Below, one piece after another: positions 1-6,391 of a stretch of 23,806 nucleotides of DNA (its first letter is position 1; each line of letters begins with the position of its first letter). The stretch covers positions 1 to 23,806 of the forward strand of contig DFEA01000107.1 of NCBI GenBank assembly GCA_002368575.1, read 5' to 3'. The stretch comes from Lachnospiraceae bacterium UBA3814 (lineage in GTDB: Bacteria > Bacillota > Clostridia > Lachnospirales > Lachnospiraceae). The notes under the pieces are model-generated. The model saw nothing but the letters and a program-made list of their open reading frames with translations. It made no database searches and was not told the origin of the DNA. The position numbers and the translations under genes were made by a program.

Positions 1-81
1 TTCAGGCTGTATTGCTTCATATTCTCTTCGAAATTCATCATCTTTCAACTGATCTGAAAGCATATCGTTTAATGTTTTCAT
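1..81 (-). CDS. HigA-like antitoxin, N-terminal 27 codons (cut by window edge)
   Basis: The reading frame opens with ATG at 79-81 and runs off the left edge. The visible peptide begins MKTLNDMLSDQLKD and continues with FRREYEAIQPE. This Leu/Asp-rich start followed by an R-x-E-Y-E-x-(I/L)-x-P-E segment is typical of the helix preceding the helix-turn-helix in XRE-family HigA antitoxins; the HTH itself lies outside the window. The start overlaps the toxin stop by 4 nt (ATGA, 78-81), and a GGATGGAG ribosome binding site lies upstream inside the toxin gene, implying translational coupling. The expected role is to neutralise the toxin and autorepress the shared promoter. The family call rests on position and a short N-terminus, so it is likely but unproven. 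Confidence 0.75.
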   Translation of the reverse strand, partial: MKTLNDMLSDQLKDDEFRREYEAIQPE

Positions 82-434
82 GATTGCTCCATCCTTTCTA
101 TATAATCTGCTCTTCGCTCCTTTGCTAGCCTTATTTCATCTTGGGGAGTCTTTTGTGTTTTCTTTACAAATCCATTGGTCAGTATTATCTTTCCCTCATA
201 GTAGAAGAAATATAGCACTCTGGTGATGTTGCTCCCGACTTTACACCTCAATTCAAATATTCCGTCATCAAGATGCTTGCTGTATGGTTCCCTCAGCGAA
301 TTACCTTTCTCTTGAAGTATAGATAATAGCCCGTACATTTTTGCACGCATCTTTACATCGAGACTATTGATAAAGTCCTCTACCGGAGATTCCCCATCTT
401 CTTTTTCATAAGCTATAACTGTGAATTCTGTCAT
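78..434 (-). CDS. HigB/RelE-type toxin (phage-derived Gp49-like family)
   Basis: The product is a 118-residue protein starting MTEFTVIAYEKEDG. The frame stays open further upstream, but ATG at 432-434 is chosen because an AGAGGAAG ribosome binding site precedes it and the promoter lies between it and the upstream start. Recognisable family features are the early P-V-x-D-F-I segment, the L-x-x-G...L-R-x-P-x-x-K-x-L-x-D-G-I-F-E-L-R core, and the R-V-L-Y-F-F...I-x-L-T-N-G-F-x-K-K-T-x-x-T-P strand plus basic tail. These are typical of the Gp49/HigB group, which in characterised members are ribosome-dependent mRNA interferases. Toxin precedes antitoxin, the HigBA order. Its place in an island is consistent with an addiction module. 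Activity is inferred from the family. Confidence 0.88.
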   Translation of the reverse strand: MTEFTVIAYEKEDGESPVEDFINSLDVKMRAKMYGLLSILQEKGNSLREPYSKHLDDGIFELRCKVGSNITRVLYFFYYEGKIILTNGFVKKTQKTPQDEIRLAKERRADYIERMEQS

Positions 435-452
435 ATGTCTTCCTCTAATTGC

Positions 453-481
453 ATTATATGGCATATATGCCATAATGTCAA
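453..481 (-). promoter_or_regulatory. Toxin-antitoxin promoter with 18-bp palindromic operator in its spacer
   Basis: Read on the minus strand, TTGACA (476-481) and TATAAT (453-458) are both exact sigma-A consensus hexamers separated by 17 bp. The perfect 18-bp palindrome TATGGCATATATGCCATA occupies 457-474, so it fills the spacer almost exactly. Transcription would start about 10 nt before the toxin ribosome binding site. A dimeric antitoxin bound here would block RNA polymerase, which fits HigA-type autoregulation; the identity of the bound protein is inferred. Confidence 0.88.
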
Positions 482-825
482 TTATCGAAATAATCTGTAT
501 TCCCGTGTATCGGACATTCAAGCAAAAAATCATCCTACTGCGACATTTTCAGATCACAGTAGGGTATCTTAAAATCATCATATTGCCACTTCAAAAGCTT
601 CAAAGTGTTCTGTTTCGTTTCATAAATCTTGCATCGTTTGGCGTAAGATTGGCGTATTTGATAGTTCCAAAACGCTTGTAAACCGCTTAAATACTGTGTT
701 CCTTACGATAAACTCTTAAGCGTCGGGAATAACCTGATTATAGCATATCCCTGAGTAGCCGAACAGTAGCGAAAATCCTCCACAAGCATAGACAGTACAA
801 TAACCCCGCAAAAAAGGATTGATCA
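482..825. other. Gene-free stretch in the island
   Basis: No open reading frame with a ribosome binding site is visible on either strand between the toxin promoter and the next small gene. The only structure noted is a short hairpin, CCTACTG at 534-540 with CAGTAGG at 557-563 (7-bp stem, 16-nt loop), without a following T-run. It may be remnant DNA from island decay. Confidence 0.5.
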
Positions 826-1080
826 TTATCCCATCAGCTTCCCAGCACGTTCTTCATAATCCCCCTTCCGATCCAAAATCCCTCCGATCTCCTGTTCATC
901 GATGTCCTTCTGTGGATCATAGATTGCAGAATTCCGCGAGATGAGTCGAAACAAAGCACACTGTAATTCACCAAACCTTCCTTCTTCTCCGATCTCTCCG
1001 AATACAGAACTTATAGCTTGGGAAATATCATCGGCTGCGTCGTTGATTATTAGAAGATCCACTAAGTCTTGTTTTGTCAT
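826..1080 (-). CDS. Small hypothetical protein (84 aa)
   Basis: The ATG at 1078-1080 is preceded by a strong AAGGAGAG ribosome binding site, which is the main support for a real gene. The protein starts MTKQDLVDLLIINDAADDIS. It is mildly acidic, has no signal peptide or membrane segment, and looks mostly helical. I do not recognise a family. It lies alone between the toxin-antitoxin pair and the rtcB cluster, in the same direction as both. A likely promoter lies just upstream (1109-1141). Confidence 0.65.
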   Translation of the reverse strand: MTKQDLVDLLIINDAADDISQAISSVFGEIGEEGRFGELQCALFRLISRNSAIYDPQKDIDEQEIGGILDRKGDYEERAGKLMG

Positions 1081-1108
1081 TTGTTCTCTCCTTTTTTAAG
1101 TTCTACTG

Positions 1109-1141
1109 ATTATATATTTGCTCATATGGCGGTAAAGTCAA
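1109..1141 (-). promoter_or_regulatory. Possible promoter of the 84-aa gene
   Basis: On the minus strand TTGACT (1136-1141) is followed by TATATA (1111-1116, spacing 19) or TATAAT (1109-1114, spacing 21). Both spacings exceed the optimum of 17, so the call is tentative. Confidence 0.35.
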
Positions 1142-1207
1142 GTTATAATTTGAGGCTAGTTAACTCAGTAAAAGTAGCTAAGGTTGAAACCTACCAAGGT
1201 TACGTGG

Positions 1208-1411
1208 CTAATCTATCCTATTATATTTATTTTGCCTTTTTACATCAGAACTCTGTCCAGAATACGTGATGCCACCGATATCTTTAAATGCTCTTACCTG
1301 GTCTGAATAGGTTTTCTTCCTTATTAAGCCTTTAAGAGAATGCCATATAATTGCTGCGTTCTTTTCGTTCCAAAGCCCGTTTCCTGTTCTATAGCGAATC
1401 TCATAATTCAT
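1208..1411 (-). CDS. Small hypothetical protein (67 aa), possibly a remnant
   Basis: An open frame begins at ATG 1409-1411 with MNYEIRYRTGNGLWNEKN and ends at TAG 1208-1210. Only a weak GGTAGGGC element sits directly before the start. It lies 44 nt after the stop of the RtcB gene in the same direction, so it could be the distal gene of that transcript. The composition (many Trp, Tyr, Lys, Arg) is protein-like but no family is recognised. It may equally be a chance frame or the end of a decayed gene. Confidence 0.35.
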   Translation of the reverse strand: MNYEIRYRTGNGLWNEKNAAIIWHSLKGLIRKKTYSDQVRAFKDIGGITYSGQSSDVKRQNKYNRID

Positions 1412-1455
1412 GCCCTACCGTTTGAAACAGACACAAATAAACTGCCATCTTTTCT

Positions 1456-2589
1456 TTACCCAGTCTTATAATTATAAATGGGGCGGATAATCTTCCGTAT
1501 CTCCACAGTATCATTTATAACTTCTCTGATCTCCTCTAAGCTCCGGTAGGCAAATGGCGCTTCGTCCAATGTATCTCTTCCGATACAGCTTGAGTAAATT
1601 CCCTTCATCTCTGTTTTAAACTGTGATACCGTATACCTGTTTTTAACATCTTCACGTTTCATGAGTCTTCCGGAACCATGAGGGGCAGAATAGTTCCAAT
1701 CAGAATTGCCCTTTCCAATGCCGATCATGGCTCCGTCTCTCATATTGATCGGGATTATTACCTTTTCTCCTTTCTGAGCTGATATTGCTCCCTTCCTTAT
1801 CATATTACCGCCGTCCGGTGTCCTGCCCACATAGTTATGAACGCTTGAAAAGCTATCAACAACTTTCCATTTCATACCTTTACAAAGTTCCTGCAGCATT
1901 ACTTCTCTACTCTGTGCTGCATATTCCTGTACGATCTCCACATCATGAAGATATTGCCGCATCAGATCACTCTCAAGATATGTCAGCTCATAGGGCACAA
2001 TGATCCCCTGTTCTTTCAGTTTTTTATGTCCTTCTTTCAGGTAATATTCCGTAACCTCTTTTCCCAGATGCCTGCTTCCGGAATGAATCATCAGATAACA
2101 GGTTCCATCCTCTGATTTGTCGATCTCGATAAAATGATTGCCTGAACCAAGGCTCCCCATGCTTCTCTTAATATATGGAAGATTTATGCACTTATGACAA
2201 AACAGCCTACCGTAGTCAAATTCTTCTGCCAATGGATGAGGGTCTTTTCTGACAGCTACTCCCGAGGTTATCCTCTCAGTAATCACCTTGTCCACTGCCT
2301 GAAATTCCTTCTTAAGGCCTTTAAATTCAGCAATTGTGATTCCACAGCCAATGTCAATACCGACCACCTCCGGCAGGATCTTATTTCCAACAGTCATTGT
2401 AAGCCCGATAGTTCCTACCTTGCCCGGATGTACGTCCGGCATAACTCTCATCTTTGAGCCTTCCGAAGCCGGGTTGTCGCAAAGCATCCTGATCTGGGCG
2501 AGAGCATACTGCTCGACCGCCCTGCTTTCATCGTTTACTGTAAATACTTTAGCGTCTGCATAGGTGCCTTTTATTATTATTTCCGACAT
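1456..2589 (-). CDS. rtcB: RtcB-family RNA ligase
   Basis: The 377-aa product belongs to the RtcB family, which joins RNA 2',3'-cyclic phosphate (or 3'-phosphate) ends to 5'-OH ends using GTP and Mn2+. Visible motifs in order are PDVHPGKVGT (51-60), GIDIGCG with the metal-binding Asp79 and Cys82, GSGNHF with His152, IHSGSRHLG (168-176), HNYVG with His251, and APHGSGR with His304 at the place of the guanylylated histidine. All metal and nucleotide ligands expected of the family are present, so it should be active. An AAGGA ribosome binding site lies 5-6 nt before the ATG. It is shorter than the roughly 400-480-residue canonical forms, as in the short bacterial paralogues. No archease or PrfH gene is adjacent. 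Its location in an island next to a Pnkp remnant hints at an RNA-damage-repair role (inference). Confidence 0.95.
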   Translation of the reverse strand: MSEIIIKGTYADAKVFTVNDESRAVEQYALAQIRMLCDNPASEGSKMRVMPDVHPGKVGTIGLTMTVGNKILPEVVGIDIGCGITIAEFKGLKKEFQAVDKVITERITSGVAVRKDPHPLAEEFDYGRLFCHKCINLPYIKRSMGSLGSGNHFIEIDKSEDGTCYLMIHSGSRHLGKEVTEYYLKEGHKKLKEQGIIVPYELTYLESDLMRQYLHDVEIVQEYAAQSREVMLQELCKGMKWKVVDSFSSVHNYVGRTPDGGNMIRKGAISAQKGEKVIIPINMRDGAMIGIGKGNSDWNYSAPHGSGRLMKREDVKNRYTVSQFKTEMKGIYSSCIGRDTLDEAPFAYRSLEEIREVINDTVEIRKIIRPIYNYKTG

Positions 2590-2660
2590 ACAGTCCTTTC
2601 CTCTCTATCTACGTCCTTATTTTGAACCCGATATCACTCCCAAAGCCTGAAAAAATGGGT

Positions 2661-2717
2661 ACAAAAAGAACGCCATAACAAATAACCCCGCATAACTGCG
2701 GTTTCAGAGAGGCGTTC
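2661..2717 (-). terminator. Terminator after the retropepsin-like operon
   Basis: On the minus strand GAACGCC (2711-2717) pairs with GGCGTTC (2668-2674). Inside is a second stem, CCGC/GCGG (2688-2691 with 2698-2701). The outer stem is followed by a TTCTTTTTGT run. It ends the 3696 to 2787 transcript and separates it from rtcB. Confidence 0.6.
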
Positions 2718-2786
2718 CTGATCCGATCATATTATCCATCCGAATGCTTTATATCATAACAAAGTTATTCTATGCTTGGTGAATGA

Positions 2787-2849
2787 TCAATCCGTCATTC
2801 CTCTCCTTGCCTTCATCGTTTCATAATTCTTATTCATTTTACTCTGCAT
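2787..2849 (-). CDS. Candidate 20-aa small protein
   Basis: A short frame, MQSKMNKNYETMKARRGMTD, starts 6 nt after a full AGGAGG ribosome binding site; an in-frame ATG two codons upstream overlaps that spacing. It lies between the retropepsin-like gene and the terminator at 2661-2717. The peptide is basic and Met-rich with no hydrophobic segment. The strong ribosome binding site is the only real support; it may be a leader peptide or a degenerate gene end. Confidence 0.35.
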   Translation of the reverse strand: MQSKMNKNYETMKARRGMTD

Positions 2850-2897
2850 AGCCATCCTCCTCTCTGCAACTCTCTTTTATTACTCATTCGTTGTCAG

Positions 2898-3425
2898 TCA
2901 TGATCTTGCTGAATCCTTATTGAACAATTCATCAAGGTACAAAATATGGTTGTTTTTTTCTTTAAACTCTTTTACATATCCGTCATAATCAAAGCTCAGG
3001 ATATTGATATCGGATTTTCTTTCGTGATGATATATACAGTACGATGTAAGGTCATTGCCGAGCAAAGCCAGATTCTTCCCCATATCAGCCAGATAGAAAT
3101 AAAAATCAGGAAGATGACTTCTCCCCAGGTATACATCCTTCATACAACAGGGGAAAAGCCTTACAGGATGTCCTGATGCCGAATTCGGCTCTATAGCCGA
3201 AATATCGTTTACAGTCAGTCTTTCTCTAATAGCTTCAGCCTCTTTCGCACTTTTGGGATCTTCTGTTAAGTGCTCATATAACGAGCGAAGAGATAAAACC
3301 GTATAAGGAGAGCCGGTGTCCATAAGCATAGTAATCCTGCTTCTGTCACTATGTGCCATTCCCTCCAGTCCAACAGAGAAAGAGCTATAAGCATCATTAT
3401 ACTTAGCTCTGAGAGAACCTATCAA
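2898..3425 (-). CDS. Retropepsin-like aspartic protease domain protein
   Basis: The 175-aa protein has the retropepsin active-site signature: hydrophobic residues running into D-T-G-S (ITMLMDTGSPYTVLS, Asp36), and near the C-terminal part A-L-L-G-N-D-L (120-126), matching the I/L-L-G-x-D strand that closes the retropepsin fold. Such single-domain proteases act as dimers. No signal peptide or membrane anchor is seen, so it should be cytoplasmic. The start is TTG at 3423-3425, supported by AGGAGG 9 nt upstream. It overlaps the preceding gene by 23 nt in another frame, so the two are probably coupled. Substrate unknown. The fold assignment rests on two motifs and overall spacing; proteolytic activity is inferred. 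Confidence 0.7.
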   Translation of the reverse strand: MIGSLRAKYNDAYSSFSVGLEGMAHSDRSRITMLMDTGSPYTVLSLRSLYEHLTEDPKSAKEAEAIRERLTVNDISAIEPNSASGHPVRLFPCCMKDVYLGRSHLPDFYFYLADMGKNLALLGNDLTSYCIYHHERKSDINILSFDYDGYVKEFKEKNNHILYLDELFNKDSARS

Positions 3426-3696
3426 AAGAATTTACCTCCTCGCTGCTGATCCCGCTGTTTAGCTTTGCATACGCATAATCTGATTTCCATTTCTTAAAAA
3501 GCGCGTAGTTATATTGCTTGCTGCTTGCAAAGCATAAAATATTCACTATGTCGGAATGGGGTTCTTCTTCTGTATATATGGCATCACAATCAAGATGCTC
3601 AAACGTCCAGTCCGAAATATCCACTTTATATGGAATAGAGAAAAATACTATACCATCTTCCAGCTTTTTTTCAGGTTCTGTCATAAACGTTGACAT
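3403..3696 (-). CDS. Hypothetical protein (97 aa), first gene of the retropepsin operon
   Basis: ATG at 3694-3696 follows an AAGGAGG ribosome binding site at good spacing, and a consensus promoter lies about 75-100 nt upstream. The protein starts MSTFMTEPEKKLEDGIVFFS, is acidic in the first half and has no membrane segment. I do not recognise the family. The 23-nt overlap with the retropepsin-like gene suggests a two-protein module: it could be the protease's partner, regulator or substrate, but nothing in the sequence decides this. Confidence 0.7.
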   Translation of the reverse strand: MSTFMTEPEKKLEDGIVFFSIPYKVDISDWTFEHLDCDAIYTEEEPHSDIVNILCFASSKQYNYALFKKWKSDYAYAKLNSGISSEEVNSFDRFSQS

Positions 3697-3771
3697 TGAA
3701 GGCCTCCTTCCTTAATTAAAAGAAAACATATGGCTATCCGACAATATCATATTATAATACATTTATTCAGA

Positions 3772-3799
3772 ATTATAAAGCAACTACCGACATTGTCAA
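3772..3799 (-). promoter_or_regulatory. Promoter of the 97-aa/retropepsin operon
   Basis: On the minus strand an exact TTGACA (3794-3799) and exact TATAAT (3772-3777) are separated by 16 bp. It lies between the Pnkp remnant's stop and the 97-aa gene, so that operon is expressed independently. Confidence 0.75.
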
Positions 3800-3838
3800 T
3801 CTCTTAAACTTGATATACCTGGCCGCAATGTATCCCTC

Positions 3839-5080
3839 CTACAGCCTCGGATCTACAGGTTCGCTCTCAAGCGCCAGTACTCCAAAAACACATTGATGTA
3901 TCCTGTGAAGCGGTTCTTTATCTGCAAATAACTTTAGAGCCTCCATTCCCAGAGCAAATTCCTTTAAGGCCAGCCCCCTCTTTCTGGACAACGAGCGTTT
4001 TTTCAACCTGTCCAGATGTTCCGGAATAAGATACTCTGGCCCATAGATTATTCTCAGATACTCTCTTCCCCTGCACTTTATGGCAGGCTGAAGTATCCCT
4101 CTTTGATCCCTTGCAATAAACTCTATGGGCTTTACGACCATTCCTTCACCGCCTTTGTCTGTAAGATCAAGCCACCAGTCTATACCCTTACGGATATCAG
4201 AAGGATCTGAAACATGTACTGTAATGTGATCCGTTGCTATAAAAACAGGATCGTTATCTACAAGGTATTTTTTGATCGTTTCCATGTGCCAGATATGGGT
4301 TTTATCAGAAAAGACCTTTCCTTCCACGGCTAGCAGGTGAAAAGGAGCAATCCTGAAATCGTCTATGCTGTTTATATCCCAGCAATATTCCCTGTAGGCC
4401 GCCACATATCTGTCCATAGCTTCCTGTTTTTCCTGATATTTCTGTAATATTTCGCTCAGATCAACGCTCTGATTAGACGTTCCCTCCGGTGTCTTAAGAA
4501 CAGCGCTCATTTGATCAGCCCCCTGCTTTAACAGCTCAACAGCTGTTTTCAAGGACTGCCTCCCTGCCATTCCGGTCGGACCATATTGAGTTTTTAATAA
4601 TAACTTTGCCTTTTCAGACCAGGGTAATAGCTCTGCGTCCAGGCATACCCAGTCTGTCCCAAAATCACTCCAAAAACTGCTTTTTGTAAGTGCCTGATCC
4701 AGCCGATCAAGTAGTGCTTCTTCAGTTTCAGGATCGTCAAAGAACCTGCGTCCTGTTCTTGTGTATATGATCCCCCTTCCCGATGTCACCTGAAATCTCT
4801 TCTTTGCAGCTTCCTCGGTGTGACAGAGTACGATCACACATCTCGAGCCCATATGCTTCCTTTCGCATACAACCTCGTGTACACCGTTCCTCTGATAATA
4901 CTGAAAAGCTTCAATCGGATGTTCAAGATAATCCTCAAGCGCGCTGGTTTCACAGGGAGACATCGTAGGAGGAAGATAAATAAGCCATCTTGGATCAGCA
5001 GCAAACCGACTCATTATCTCAAAGGCGCTTGCGCTTTCCTCCTCAGAGATCGTTATGGAAGGATGTAACAGAATCCCATA
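3839..5080 (-). pseudogene. 5'-truncated Pnkp: RNA ligase (adenylyltransferase) domain only
   Basis: The frame encodes the C-terminal ligase part of bacterial polynucleotide kinase-phosphatase (Pnkp), which heals and seals broken RNA together with the methyltransferase Hen1. Numbering from the internal ATG at 5012-5014: adenylylation motif ERKHMGSR with Lys53, TRTGRRFF (85-92), WVCLDAELLPW (122-132), GGEGMVVKP (288-296), IKCRGREYLRI with Lys313, and the family's usual C-terminus (ALESEPVDPRL). Full-length Pnkp is about 850 residues; the kinase and phosphatase domains are missing. Pnkp-like sequence continues in frame upstream of that ATG (SITISEEESASAFEIM) until about 5065, where it meets integrase sequence; the frame then closes at TAA 5081-5083. 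No ribosome binding site precedes the ATG and no promoter remains. The ligase core is undamaged, so the break may be recent or the fragment could survive as a stand-alone domain, but a pseudogene is the simplest reading. Confidence 0.85.
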
Positions 5081-5562
5081 TTAACATCAACAAGGAGCAG
5101 CTGACGGTCAAGAAGAGCAGTTCCAATCCCAAGGAATACTGCAAGATAGTAGGGCATACCAAGACCTACGTTGACCGGTGCTTCCCCATAACTGCAGAGA
5201 TCCGGTCATTCCTTAACAGGCTGAAGGATGTGCATGAAAAGCACTATCCGGATTCTATTTACCTCTTTCCGGATCGGAATGATCCTAATAGGCCCATTAA
5301 CAACTCCGTAACCTATAAATTTTATGCAAGGATGTGCCAAAAGCTGGGGATTGAGATCTCACACAAGGCAATTAAGGGGCCACATAGCTTCCGTAGAAAC
5401 GGGATAACCAAGGTTGCCAACTCACCCAGAGGAAATATTATGATAGCATCCACGCTTTATGGGAATTCCGTTCAGGCAGCCGCAAGGAACTACTATACCG
5501 GAGTTGATATGACCTTAGCGAGAAAGATTTTAGAAGTTGGTTACCAGGGTAACCAAGGGTAA
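5053..5562 (+). pseudogene. Tyrosine integrase remnant (C-terminal catalytic half)
   Basis: From about 5053 the frame reads LWKDVTESHININKEQ, typical of the strand after the first catalytic Arg of phage-type tyrosine recombinases. It goes on through GPHSFRRNG (the H-x-x-R box) to AARNYYTGVD with the nucleophilic Tyr, and a normal short tail. The arm-binding and core-binding domains and the box I Arg are lost, so it cannot be active. Upstream of 5053 the same open frame is only the antisense of the Pnkp remnant. The gene points at the 3' end of tRNA-Pro 79 nt downstream, the standard arrangement for an element integrated in a tRNA gene. Confidence 0.9.
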
Positions 5563-5566
5563 CCAA
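5539..5566 (+). repeat. GGTAACC repeat cluster at the integrase end (possible integrase arm sites)
   Basis: GGTTACC (5539-5545) and GGTAACC (5548-5554) form a 7-bp inverted repeat with a 2-nt spacer. A third copy at 5558-5564 makes a 10-bp tandem direct repeat (GGGTAACCAA at 5547-5556 and 5557-5566). The integrase stop codon lies in the last copy. Integrases often bind short repeated arm sites near their attachment site; that function here is inferred. Confidence 0.5.
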
Positions 5567-5588
5567 AAATGGCATATTTTATGCTTTT

Positions 5589-5625
5589 AAAAAACAGCGG
5601 GAACCCAGTAAAATCAAGGGTTCCC
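5589..5625 (-). terminator. Terminator downstream of tRNA-Pro
   Basis: A perfect 8-bp stem, GGGAACCC (5599-5606) with GGGTTCCC (5618-5625) and an 11-nt loop, is followed on the minus strand by GCTG and six T (5594-5589). It is placed to end the tRNA-Pro transcript. If the element's attachment core lies in the tRNA end, this hairpin belongs to the element. Confidence 0.7.
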
Positions 5626-5640
5626 ACTAAAACAACCAAC

Positions 5641-5715
5641 TCGGGGTGACAGGATTCGAACCTGCGACCCCCTGCTCCCAAAGCAGGTGCTCTAGCCAAA
5701 CTGAGCCACACCCCG
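5641..5715 (-). tRNA. tRNA-Pro (anticodon TGG)
   Basis: The minus strand folds into a full cloverleaf: acceptor CGGGGTG (5709-5715) with CACCCCG (5642-5648), D stem GCTC/GAGC, anticodon stem CCTGC/GCAGG around loop TTTGGGA (anticodon TGG), a 5-nt variable loop, T stem GCAGG/CCTGT with loop TTCGAAT, and discriminator A at 5641. The 3' CCA is not encoded. Its 3' end faces the integrase remnant and is the likely attachment site of the element on the left. Confidence 0.97.
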
Positions 5716-5773
5716 GCGCTGTGTACTTAAGAAACCGGTAAGAGCTTTGTTCCTTTCCGGAGCAAACATTGTT

Positions 5774-5802
5774 ATTATAGTTTAGGGTTTTATTATTGTC
5801 AA
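5774..5802 (-). promoter_or_regulatory. tRNA-Pro promoter
   Basis: On the minus strand exact TTGACA (5797-5802) and exact TATAAT (5774-5779) are 17 bp apart, about 60 nt upstream of the tRNA 5' end. Confidence 0.85.
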
Positions 5803-5869
5803 CTGAATTAGTTCCTCCGACAGGATTATGAGGATATGAAGCGATAGCCCTGTTTCACAGAAGGAACGT

Positions 5870-6391
5870 TCAGCATATCACCTCGATCCCGGTATCGTTA
5901 AAGCTTACATATCTTATTGCATATTCTATCTCATTGCTGTCTGTTACGGTCATCATGATATAGCTGGGAAGCCTGTTTGCCTGACGGGGAAGGGTAAGAG
6001 AACCGGGATTTATAAAGGTTACCCCCTTCTCCTGCGCAACAAGGGGCATGTGAAGATGTCCGAACATCACTATATCAGCATTATTTTCAAGGGCAAAGTA
6101 AAACAGCGAATTCAGATCAAAATATACACGCTGCCTGTGTCCGTGAGTGACCAAAACCCTTCGTCCCGCCACCTCAAAGCTTTCAGTCGCCGGGTACCCG
6201 CAGCCGTAATCGTTATTTCCGTTCACTATATATACCGGGCAATCCGCACAAAGCATAAGCTCCCTGTCGGCCCCCGCGTATCCGACATCTCCGCAGTGTA
6301 CCAGCATGTCTAAAGGCTTTACAAGCCTGATGAGCTCATGCATGAGATCGCTCTGTCCGTGAGTATCGCTGACAATAAGTATTTTCTTCAT
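5870..6391 (-). CDS. YfcE/MJ0936-family metallophosphoesterase
   Basis: The 173-aa protein carries the compact calcineurin-like phosphoesterase motif set: SDTHG (Asp9, His11), HCGDVG (Asp35), NGNND (58-61), THGH (82-85), GHLHMP (111-116) and NPGS. These ligands hold two metal ions, and members hydrolyse phosphodiesters such as bis-pNPP; the physiological substrate is usually unknown. It is cytoplasmic, with no signal sequence. Its ATG overlaps the rdgB stop (ATGA at 6388-6391), so the two genes are translationally coupled. This rdgB-yfcE pairing is common in Firmicutes. Length is normal for the family. Confidence 0.93.
   Translation of the reverse strand: MKKILIVSDTHGQSDLMHELIRLVKPLDMLVHCGDVGYAGADRELMLCADCPVYIVNGNNDYGCGYPATESFEVAGRRVLVTHGHRQRVYFDLNSLFYFALENNADIVMFGHLHMPLVAQEKGVTFINPGSLTLPRQANRLPSYIMMTVTDSNEIEYAIRYVSFNDTGIEVIC

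Noticed and set aside
421..681. Plus-strand 86-codon open frame opposite the toxin promoter
   Set aside because: It has no ribosome binding site, begins inside the toxin gene and covers the palindromic promoter; the predicted peptide resembles no family.
799..2793. Two 12-mers shared within the island: AATAACCCCGCA at 799-810 and 2681-2692, and GGATTGATCATT at 816-827 with its reverse complement at 2782-2793
   Set aside because: In about 5.6 kb on two strands, one or two chance 12-base matches are expected. The orientations are inconsistent, so no repeat family or attachment site is claimed.
4990..5052. Upstream extension of the integrase frame
   Set aside because: These codons are only the antisense of Pnkp coding sequence; recognisable integrase sequence begins at about 5053.
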